The position numbers and the translations under genes are program-made. Positions 34,640-41,524 of a stretch of 64,000 nt of DNA are shown here, one piece after another. Below the pieces are notes generated by a model. The model was not told the DNA's origin and ran no database searches. It saw only the letters and a list, made by a program, of their open reading frames with translations. Position 1 is the stretch's first letter, and every line of letters starts with the position of its first letter. The DNA comes from Micromonospora sp. C28SCA-DRY-2. GTDB lineage: Bacteria; Actinomycetota; Actinomycetes; Mycobacteriales; Micromonosporaceae. The stretch covers positions 62,001-126,000 of the forward strand of contig NZ_JAUMKD010000008.1 in the NCBI RefSeq assembly GCF_030519475.1, in the 5' to 3' direction.

Positions 34640-35283
34640 CGGCGCACGACCTGGAAAGGGTCTTCGGCGACGCGCGGGTGATGGTGATCCTGCGCGACCT
34701 GCCGGTGACGGAGACCGTCCGGCTGGCCCACCGGGCCTGGGACCTCGGGATCCGCGTGGTCGAGGTGCCGGTCCGCACCCCGGAGGCGGTGACCGCGCTG
34801 CGCGCCACGGTGGCCGAGGGGCGGGACCGTGACCGGCGGGTCGGCGCGGGCACGGTGTTCACCCCGGCGCAGGTACGCCAGGCCGCGGCGGCCGGCGCGG
34901 CGTTCACCGTCGCCCCGGGCCTGGACCTGGCGGTGGCGGACGCCGCGGCGAGCTACGGCCTGCCGCACCTGCCCGGCGTGGCCACCCCGACCGAGGCGCA
35001 GCGCGCCCGGGACCACGGGCTGCGCTGGCTGAAGGCGTTTCCGGCGGTGAGCCTCGGCCCGCACTGGTTCCGGGCGGTGGCCGGGCCGCTGCCGGAGCTG
35101 ACCTTCGTGGCCACCGGGGGCCTGGACGCGCGCAACGCCGGCGACTTCCTGGCCGCCGGGGCGCGGGTGGTCGCGGTCGGCTCCGCGCTGGCCGACCCCG
35201 ACCAGCTGGACCGGCTGGCCGAGCTGGTCAGGAGCGGGTTGCCGGCCGATCAGCCAGGGCGCCGGTCGCCCGGACCGCCTTGA
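34636..35283 (+). CDS. kdgA: KDPG/KHG aldolase (Eda type)
   Basis: A 215-residue class I aldolase with the Eda pattern: VVEVPVRTP with Glu43, GAGTVFTPAQV, LPGVATPTE, and the Schiff-base Lys133 in WLKAFPAV. It splits KDPG into pyruvate and glyceraldehyde 3-phosphate, the last step of the pathway. The start is an ATGA overlap with kdgK. Its last 56 bp overlap, tail to tail, the end of the membrane-protein gene on the other strand. The C-terminal GLPADQPGRRSPGPP extension lies in this overlap and looks non-structural. Confidence 0.93.
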   Translation: MTAHDLERVFGDARVMVILRDLPVTETVRLAHRAWDLGIRVVEVPVRTPEAVTALRATVAEGRDRDRRVGAGTVFTPAQVRQAAAAGAAFTVAPGLDLAVADAAASYGLPHLPGVATPTEAQRARDHGLRWLKAFPAVSLGPHWFRAVAGPLPELTFVATGGLDARNAGDFLAAGARVVAVGSALADPDQLDRLAELVRSGLPADQPGRRSPGPP

Positions 35284-35998
35284 CGATGGCCGGGACCGAA
35301 CCGACCAGCAGCACCACACCCCAGACCAGGGCGACCACCGCGAAGACCAGCGCGCCGATGTCATCGACGATGCTGACCAGGATCACCGGCACCAGCCGGT
35401 GCAGGAACTCCAGCACGACCGTGCAGAGCAGCGTGGTCAGCGCCAGCGCGACCAGGCCCTTGTTCTGCGCGAAGCGCGGCTGCGCGGCCAGCAGCAGCCC
35501 GGCCCAGGCCAGCTTGAGCAGCAGCACCAGCCCGAGCAGCAGCGCCGCCTCACCGACCGGGAAGAACCCCCACAGCGCCAGGTACGCCAGGGTGCCGAAC
35601 GGCGCGGCCAGGAAGAGCGAGACCATCACCGACAGCTCCACGAGGGCGACCAGCAGCGCGACCAGCGACACGAGGATCAGCACGATCGCGAAGACCAGCG
35701 TCGCCACCCCCTGCACCCGGCCCTGCACGCGCTCGGACAGCAGCAGGCTCAGGCAGAACAGCCCGGTGGTCCAGACCGCCACCGCGTCGACCAGCGCCAG
35801 GTAGCCGGTGCCGCGGCCGGACGGCTCGGTCACCCCGGAGACCTCGCCGAGCTCCACGTCCAGCGCCCCGGCGCTGTCCCGCAGCGCCGCGCCGGCGTCC
35901 CCGCCGCCGGTGAGCAGCCCGGCGCCCAACTCCACCGCGACCGCCAGCACCATCGCCAGCATGGCCAGCAGCAGGAACGGCTTGCGCAACTCGCCCAT
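35228..35998 (-). CDS. Polytopic membrane protein, distal gene of the CIS operon
   Basis: A 256-residue protein not recognised as a named family. It begins with a hydrophobic segment (about 7-25), then has a short extracytoplasmic loop and five or so further hydrophobic segments, with LLLGLVLLLKLAWAGLLL and VFAVVALVWGVVLLVGSVPAIV the clearest. GGAGG precedes the ATG. It is the last gene of a leftward run that starts in the contractile injection system, spaced 23 bp from the gene upstream. A membrane role in the CIS locus is inferred only from position. Confidence 0.7.
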   Translation of the reverse strand: MGELRKPFLLLAMLAMVLAVAVELGAGLLTGGGDAGAALRDSAGALDVELGEVSGVTEPSGRGTGYLALVDAVAVWTTGLFCLSLLLSERVQGRVQGVATLVFAIVLILVSLVALLVALVELSVMVSLFLAAPFGTLAYLALWGFFPVGEAALLLGLVLLLKLAWAGLLLAAQPRFAQNKGLVALALTTLLCTVVLEFLHRLVPVILVSIVDDIGALVFAVVALVWGVVLLVGSVPAIVKAVRATGALADRPATRS

Positions 35999-36021
35999 GG
36001 CGGGCCTCCTCCTCGCGGCGG

Positions 36022-36477
36022 TCAGGACGGGGCGACGGTGACCGTGCAGGTGCCCAGCCCCGGGCAGCCCAGCAGGACGGTGGTCGGCCGGTCCACCGCC
36101 ACCCGGACCACCGCGCCGTCGGCGGCCGGCTCGACGCCGTCGCGCACCGTGACGTCGACGTCCCCGGGGGCCGGCGCCTCGACGGTGAACCGGGCCGGGC
36201 TGCGCAGGACCAGCGTGCGCAGCCCGCCCGGATCGGCGACCCGCAGCGCGCAGCCGCCGGTGAAGACCAGCCGGCCCGGCTCGACCGCGCAGTCCGCGGC
36301 CACCGCCGCCGGGTCCACCGCTGCCCGTTCGCCGCCGAGCCGACCGAGCCGGTCGATTAGGCCAGACCGGTCCGCCGGGTCGCCCCGGTCGTCCCGGCCA
36401 CCGGCCACCGCGACGGCGAAGAGCGCCAGCAGCAGGACGCCGAGCAGGGCCAGCAGCGCCTTCTGCCGGCCACTCAC
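36022..36477 (-). CDS. Single-pass membrane protein of unknown function in the CIS locus
   Basis: A 151-residue protein with an N-terminal membrane segment (about 7-25, after a basic start) and a beta-rich extracytoplasmic part with two Cys pairs (DCAVEP/GGCALR and GCPGLGTC). I chose the GTG at 36477 because the sequence before it is a stack of repeated stop/start modules rather than protein-like sequence. The function is unknown; neighbours suggest it works with the sugar-binding-like protein upstream. Confidence 0.65.
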   Translation of the reverse strand: MSGRQKALLALLGVLLLALFAVAVAGGRDDRGDPADRSGLIDRLGRLGGERAAVDPAAVAADCAVEPGRLVFTGGCALRVADPGGLRTLVLRSPARFTVEAPAPGDVDVTVRDGVEPAADGAVVRVAVDRPTTVLLGCPGLGTCTVTVAPS

Positions 36478-36607
36478 GACGGCACCGTCGCACTGAGCGT
36501 GATGATTCGCTCGCTGCGCTCGCTCATGACGGCACTCCGCTGCGCTGCGTGCCGTCATGAGGCACCTTCGCACTGAGCCGGCTCATTCGCTCGCTGCGCT
36601 CGCTCAT
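36478..36607 (-). repeat. Stacked stop/start mini-modules between CIS membrane genes
   Basis: Reading leftward from the ATGA that contains the stop of the 36604 gene there are three units of 49, 31 and 50 bp, each beginning ATGA. Units 1 and 3 share ATGAGCGAGCGCAGCGAGCG and CTCAGTGCGAxGGTGCC. Unit 2 with the following ATG forms a perfect 10-bp inverted repeat (ATGACGGCAC/GTGCCGTCAT, 13-nt loop). The stack ends at the GTGA start at 36477. Confidence 0.75.
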
Positions 36608-37533
36608 CGGGTGTCCGCCGGGGCGACCTCGGTGAAGCGGATGGCGTCGATCCCGGCGAAGTAGCGGTCGGTGCCCTGCGTCTTGCCGACCACCACCAGC
36701 GTGATCCGGTGCGGGCCCGGCCCGAGCCGGACCGTGCCCACGTCGATCCAGTCGGTGCGGACCACCGCCGGGCTGAAGCCGAGGAAGACGTCGCCGACCT
36801 GGGTGCCGTCGATGGTGAACACCGTGTTGGCGTAGTCGAACGAGGTGGTGCGCACGGTGGCTAACCGCCAGGTGGCCTCCGCGGGCAGGGTCACCGTGAC
36901 GGTGACCTGGTCGCCGATCGCCCGGCCCTGGAAGAACAGCTGGGTGTCCTGCGACCAGACCACCCCGCAGCAGTTCGGCTGCCGGACCACGGTGGCCGCG
37001 GCACCCCGCGGCGACAGCACCGTCGCCCCGTCGACCAGGTCCTCCGCCTCCACGGTGACCACCCGCGGCTCGCCCGGCGTCACCGGGTCGCCGTCCCGGG
37101 TGACCAGGAAGACCACCACCGCCGAGGCGAGCAGCACCAGCGCCGCCGCGGCGGCGATCCACGGCCACGGGCTGCGCCGGGTCGGGGTGACCGCGCGGAC
37201 CTCGTAGGTGACCCGCCCGCTGGAGCGGGAACTCTCCTCGGGCGCGGTGTTCGCCGAGTACGCGAACCCGGTCATGTCGTAGCGGCGCGGCGCGGTGCCC
37301 GCCGGCACGACCAGCCGGACCAGGAACGACACCGAGCCCTGCCCGGGCACCACCCGCTGCGGCTCGGTGACGGTGAACCAGGAGCGCTGGCTGCCCTCGC
37401 CGGGCGCCACGTCGAAGACGACGGTGTCCGGCGCGACGCCGGGATTGGAGACGGTGAAGGTCAGCTCGCCGGTGTTGCGGGCGTCCAGGGTGAACTGCTC
37501 GGCGGCCGCGACGACCGCCCACTCGGTGGTCAT
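36604..37533 (-). CDS. Bitopic membrane protein: Ig-like domain, TM, carbohydrate-binding-like domain
   Basis: A 309-residue protein without a signal peptide. Residues about 1-115 form a beta-sandwich of the Ig/NEW3-like type. RR at 119-120 precedes one membrane segment (about 123-145). Residues about 155-309 resemble a CBM6/35-like jelly roll (VTVEAEDLV at its start and DRYFAGIDAIRFTEV at its end). By the positive-inside rule the Ig-like part is cytoplasmic and the sugar-binding-like part faces the wall. It overlaps the tail protein I gene by ATGA, so it is firmly inside the CIS operon and could tether the particle to the envelope. AGGAG precedes the start. Confidence 0.75.
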   Translation of the reverse strand: MTTEWAVVAAAEQFTLDARNTGELTFTVSNPGVAPDTVVFDVAPGEGSQRSWFTVTEPQRVVPGQGSVSFLVRLVVPAGTAPRRYDMTGFAYSANTAPEESSRSSGRVTYEVRAVTPTRRSPWPWIAAAAALVLLASAVVVFLVTRDGDPVTPGEPRVVTVEAEDLVDGATVLSPRGAAATVVRQPNCCGVVWSQDTQLFFQGRAIGDQVTVTVTLPAEATWRLATVRTTSFDYANTVFTIDGTQVGDVFLGFSPAVVRTDWIDVGTVRLGPGPHRITLVVVGKTQGTDRYFAGIDAIRFTEVAPADTR

Positions 37534-38048
37534 GAGGGCTCCTCTGCGACGACGATCTCGACGGTGGTCGACGCGGGCTTCTCCGCCTCGACGATGCGGG
37601 CGACCACGGCGAGCTGTTGCGCGGTGGCGGCCGCGGGCACCCGCACCACCACGTGGAACGGCCGGTCGGCCGGTTCGGCCAGCACGAACCCGCGCAGCCC
37701 GGTGGCCACCTCCAGCGCGAGGCGCAGCCCGTACGGGGTACCGCGCCAGCGGGCCAGCAGCGCGCCGTGCGCCACCAGGTCCCGCAGCCGGCCCAGCGGC
37801 AGCGGCAGCGGGGCGTCCGGCCGGGGCGAGACCACCACGTGGTCCATCGCCACCCAGCGGGTCAGCTGGACGACCATGGCGTCCGGCGCCCGGTACGGGG
37901 CGAAGAGCGCGTCCACGTCGGCCAGCACCGCCTCGTCCGGGGCGTGCAGCGCCTCCATCACGTCCAGCAGCGCCCACAGCACACTGCCCGGCACGCAGGC
38001 CCGCTGGTACGCCGCGGGCAGCAGCCGCTCAATCGCCGCGCGTCGCAT
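37530..38048 (-). CDS. CIS baseplate/tail protein I (gpI, Afp12-like)
   Basis: A 172-residue protein of the phage tail protein I/TIGR02242-like group: LLPAAYQRA, an acidic mid-part, LTRWVAMDHV, RLRDLVAHGALLARWRGTPYGLRLALEVATG, and a beta-rich C-terminus. Such proteins join baseplate J to the rest of the wedge. It overlaps the end of the baseplate J gene by 20 bp and the downstream bitopic membrane gene by ATGA. Confidence 0.82.
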   Translation of the reverse strand: MRRAAIERLLPAAYQRACVPGSVLWALLDVMEALHAPDEAVLADVDALFAPYRAPDAMVVQLTRWVAMDHVVVSPRPDAPLPLPLGRLRDLVAHGALLARWRGTPYGLRLALEVATGLRGFVLAEPADRPFHVVVRVPAAATAQQLAVVARIVEAEKPASTTVEIVVAEEPS

Positions 38049-40698
38049 CCTGCCGCACCACCTCGATGTCGTGCTCGCCGGAGCAGAGCAGCCAGGTCTC
38101 GGGAACGGTCACCACGTCGGCGGTGGCCTGGTTGGCGCTGGCCGACCAGTCGACGGCGTCGCCGCTGCGGTACACCCCGCGTTCGCCGCCGGCCAGGATC
38201 AGCCGGTCCGGGCCGGCGGTGGCGGCGATCGCGTCCACCGGCAGGAACCGGGTCCGGTCCCGCAGCGGCAGCCCGCAGTTGACCATCACCGGCGCCCACT
38301 GCGGCTGCGCGGCCAGGGTGTCCAGCCGGAGCACCCCGCCGCTCTGCGTGGCGGCGACCGCCAGCGGGCCGGCGAAGGCCAGATCGCGGCAGGTGCCGCC
38401 GATCCAGCCGGCCTGCACCGCCTGCCACTGCACGTCCGACTCGAACAGCCGGGTGCGGTAGCAACCCTGGCCGGGCTTCTTCGGGTCCGGCTCGCCGGTG
38501 CCGCTCCACAGCAGCGTGGCCGGGCCGTCGTACTGCACGGCGAGCACCCGGTTGTCCACGTTGGCCAGGCCGACGTGGCCGAAGGTGCCGGGCCGGCCGG
38601 CCGCGGTGGACAGGTAGACGCCGAAACCGGCCTGGGCGGCCACCGCCACCCCGGGCGCGCCGCGTTCGGAGACGAACGCGCGGACCGCGTAGAAGCCGCG
38701 GTCGGCGTCGGCCGGGTCGACCAGGATCTGCAACGGCACCGCGCCGGGCAGCAGGGACACCTCGTAGAGCCCGGCGTCGGTGGCGACCAGCAGCGCGCCG
38801 GCGCCGTCCCGGTCGATCCAGGCCAGGTCGGTGATCCGGGAGGCCAGGTCGGTCAGCAGCGACCAGGTCTCGCCCAGGTCGGTGCTCAGGTGCACCCGTG
38901 ACCCGCCGCCGGAGCGCAGGGTGACCGCGGCGACCGCGCCGGGGCGGGGCACGATGCCCGGGCGGGTCGGGGCCGGGGCCGGGGCCACCCGCAGCACCGT
39001 CTCGCCGTCGAACCGGCCGGCCGGCTCCCAGCCCGCGCCGGCGTTGGTGGAGCGGAACAGCACCGGCCCGCGCCCGGCGTACCAGGTACGCGGCTGGTAC
39101 TGGTCCACCGCGACGGTGCCGACCTGCCCGTCGGGCGCCTCGTCTACCACGAAGCGCACCGACTCGACGTAGCGCACCCCCGGTTCGGCGTGCTCCAGCA
39201 GCCGGTACACGTTCGAGGCGCGCAGCGGCTCGCCGAACGCCCAGCCGGTCGGGTTGAGCGGGGTGGGCAGCGGGCTGAGCGTGGAGTGCAGCCGGTCGTG
39301 GATGCGGCGGCGGACCGCGTCGGCGTCCTCCTCGCGGCGTACCACCACCCGGGCCCGGATCGACACCGCCTTGTAGCGGGCCCAGCCGGCCCGGCAACTG
39401 GTGCCCAGCGCCCGGCGCCGGTCCAGGTCGGCCTCGACCCGGGCCCGGGCCTCCTCGACCTCGTGCTCGCGCAGCACCGCCACCGGCAGCCGGCCGCCGG
39501 GCCGGGCCGCGTCCGGCACGTACGGCACCAGCAGCACCTCGACCTCGCCCGGGCGGGCGTAGCTGTAGACGGCGGCGCGGGTGAAGGCGCGGGCCCGGGC
39601 CACCGCGCCGGAGCCGGCGGCGAGCACCTCGTAGTCCCGCGCGGTCACCGCCCGCTGCTGGGCGAAGAACTCGTACGGGCCGCGGAGCAGGGCCGACTCC
39701 AGCGACTCCAGGTCCCGCCCGCCGGCGGCCGGCGCCGGGTTCTCCACCCGCACCCCGGGCAGCGGGTCGCGCAGGCTGGTCAGCGTGCCGGCCGCCACGT
39801 TGCCGGCCGGTCCGCCGCCGGCCCGGTACCAGAGCCGGATCTGCCGGCCGGCCGGCGGCACCGCCGCCACGGTCACCGGCCCACCCGCGCCGCCCGGATC
39901 CACGGCGTCGGCCGGACCGGTACCGCCGTCCGGGCCGGCCGGACCGGTGGGGGCGGCGTCCGTCGCGTCCGGCGGCGGGTCGCGCAGGTCCAGGGGTGGG
40001 GCGAAGGTGACCGTGCCGGAGCAGCGGTCGACCAGGTAGACCCGGGCCTGCGGGCCGACGCCGGCGAAGCTGTCCACCGGCCGCCAGATCTCGAAGGTGC
40101 GCCCCTCGTGCTCCCGCGCCGCCGCGCCGAGCTCCACCGAGCCGGCCGGCACCTCCACCCCGAGCAGCAGGTCCAGCGGCTCGGCGGTCCGCGCCAGCGG
40201 CGCCCGCGCGGCGCGCAGCACCTGGCCGGGCTGTCCGGTGCCGACGCCGAGCAGTTCCGCCTCCACCGGCTCGCAGTGGTGCATCCGGACGGTCACCTCG
40301 GCCTGCCCGGCGGGCAGCAGCGCCGGCTCGGTGGTGACGAAGACGACCGGCCGGGGATCGGCGCCGCGGGCCGCGGCGACCCGGGTGCCGGCCGGGATGC
40401 GGATCGCGCCCCGGTCCCCGCCGGTCCGGGTGAACCGGACGTCCGCCCAGGCCACCGCCGGCGGGTGCCGGGTCACCCCGAGCAGGTTGAGGAACGACAC
40501 GTACGCCTTCTCCGGCAACTGGTTCAGCCGGTAGATCATCACCTCGGTGAGGTACGCGAACGCCTCCACCAGGGCGATTCCCGGGTCGTGCGCGGACAGG
40601 TCGGTCCAGCCCGGGCAGGACTGGCGGATCCGCTCCCGGGCCTCGGTGACCAGGTCGAGGAAGGTCCGGTCGTCCAGGTGCGGCACGGGCAGGGTCAT
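38029..40698 (-). CDS. Baseplate J-like protein fused to an Asp-box beta-propeller
   Basis: An 889-residue protein. About 1-535 is a gpJ/Afp11-type baseplate wedge: LTEVMIYRLNQLPEKAYVSFLNLLGV near the start, RDYEVLAAGSGAVARARAFTR in the middle, and RLHSTLSPLPTPLNPTGWAFGEPL near its end. About 540-889 is a repeated beta domain with a perfect Asp-box (STDLGETW, near 605) and degenerate ones (STNAGAGW, LSTAAG, RSGDAVDW), as in sialidase/BNR and Vps10-type propellers. Plain gpJ proteins lack this part. The ATG overlaps the gp25 stop. The propeller could bind a surface ligand or glycan; that is inference. Confidence 0.82.
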   Translation of the reverse strand: MTLPVPHLDDRTFLDLVTEARERIRQSCPGWTDLSAHDPGIALVEAFAYLTEVMIYRLNQLPEKAYVSFLNLLGVTRHPPAVAWADVRFTRTGGDRGAIRIPAGTRVAAARGADPRPVVFVTTEPALLPAGQAEVTVRMHHCEPVEAELLGVGTGQPGQVLRAARAPLARTAEPLDLLLGVEVPAGSVELGAAAREHEGRTFEIWRPVDSFAGVGPQARVYLVDRCSGTVTFAPPLDLRDPPPDATDAAPTGPAGPDGGTGPADAVDPGGAGGPVTVAAVPPAGRQIRLWYRAGGGPAGNVAAGTLTSLRDPLPGVRVENPAPAAGGRDLESLESALLRGPYEFFAQQRAVTARDYEVLAAGSGAVARARAFTRAAVYSYARPGEVEVLLVPYVPDAARPGGRLPVAVLREHEVEEARARVEADLDRRRALGTSCRAGWARYKAVSIRARVVVRREEDADAVRRRIHDRLHSTLSPLPTPLNPTGWAFGEPLRASNVYRLLEHAEPGVRYVESVRFVVDEAPDGQVGTVAVDQYQPRTWYAGRGPVLFRSTNAGAGWEPAGRFDGETVLRVAPAPAPTRPGIVPRPGAVAAVTLRSGGGSRVHLSTDLGETWSLLTDLASRITDLAWIDRDGAGALLVATDAGLYEVSLLPGAVPLQILVDPADADRGFYAVRAFVSERGAPGVAVAAQAGFGVYLSTAAGRPGTFGHVGLANVDNRVLAVQYDGPATLLWSGTGEPDPKKPGQGCYRTRLFESDVQWQAVQAGWIGGTCRDLAFAGPLAVAATQSGGVLRLDTLAAQPQWAPVMVNCGLPLRDRTRFLPVDAIAATAGPDRLILAGGERGVYRSGDAVDWSASANQATADVVTVPETWLLCSGEHDIEVVRQDATRGD

Positions 40699-41189
40699 GA
40701 CGGCGCTCCACCCGCGCGGTCCGCCGGGTCGGGCGGGTCGACAGGTCGGGCGCCCGTGGCCGGGCCGGTGTCGGCCGGGTCGTCGGCGGGCAGCAGGTCG
40801 ACCGAGAAGACCAGCTGGCCGGGGGCCAGGCTGGCCCGGATCCGGTAGTCCAGCCGGATCACCAGCCGCCACCGCTCGTCCGGGTCCGGGCCGGCGTCCA
40901 CGTCGACCACCTCGACCCGGGGCTCCCAGCGGGCGATGGCCTGCCGGACGTAGTGGATGGCCAGCCCGGCGGTGGTGTCGTCGTTCGGCGCGAAGACCAG
41001 CCGGTGCAGCCGGGACCCGTAGCCGGGGCGCATCAGCCGCTCGCCGGGGGTGGTCGACAGCAGCAGGAACAGCGCCTGGCGTACCGTCTCGTCGCCCTCG
41101 GTCATGGCCAGCCCGCCGGCCGCGGTCAGCGCGAGCCCACCGGTGCGACCCGCGTCGAAGCCGGCGCCGAGGAACCGGAACGCCCTCAC
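40695..41189 (-). CDS. CIS baseplate protein gp25/GPW-like
   Basis: A 164-residue protein with the gp25/lysozyme-like wedge signature: FLLLSTTPGERLMRPGYGSRL, a HYVRQAIARWEPRVEV helix, and strands after it. It belongs at the sheath-baseplate junction (Afp9-like). The last about 35 residues are a Pro/Asp-rich tail. The GTG start overlaps the previous stop (GTGA) and its stop overlaps the baseplate J start (ATGA). Confidence 0.88.
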   Translation of the reverse strand: MRAFRFLGAGFDAGRTGGLALTAAGGLAMTEGDETVRQALFLLLSTTPGERLMRPGYGSRLHRLVFAPNDDTTAGLAIHYVRQAIARWEPRVEVVDVDAGPDPDERWRLVIRLDYRIRASLAPGQLVFSVDLLPADDPADTGPATGARPVDPPDPADRAGGAPS

Positions 41190-41524
41190 CGGTCGGCCCC
41201 CAGGAAGCGCTGGCGCGGGTCCCGCACCCGGTGGTGGACCAGGCCGGGCGGGGTGCCGTCGGTGAAGCCGTCCAGGTGGGACAGCAGCACCCGGTGCCCG
41301 TCGATCCGCAGCCAGTCGCTGTAGCCGACCCGCACCCGCAGCGTCCTCGCACACGGCTTGATCGTCGGCCCGTAGTTCGGGCAGGCGGTGATCTCGCGCC
41401 CTTCCGGGTCGGCGTCCACCAGCACCGGTACGCCGGTGACGGTGACCCACCGTTGCGAGGCCCGGTTCTCCACCCGGCCGTCGTGGTCGCACCTGATCAC
41501 CGACTCGCGGTGGATCCAGCGCAT
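41186..41524 (-). CDS. Small CIS protein with Cys motif, candidate spike tip (PAAR-like position)
   Basis: A 112-residue protein, beta-rich, with three conserved-looking Cys: RCDHDG, then CPNYGPTIKPC, followed by WLRIDGHRVLLSHLDGF. In eCIS loci a PAAR-like or DUF4280 tip protein sits near gp25 and the spike, and the size, Cys content and placement directly after VgrG fit. I do not see a classical PAAR repeat, so the assignment is positional. It overlaps VgrG by one base and gp25 by GTGA. Confidence 0.6.
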   Translation of the reverse strand: MRWIHRESVIRCDHDGRVENRASQRWVTVTGVPVLVDADPEGREITACPNYGPTIKPCARTLRVRVGYSDWLRIDGHRVLLSHLDGFTDGTPPGLVHHRVRDPRQRFLGADR

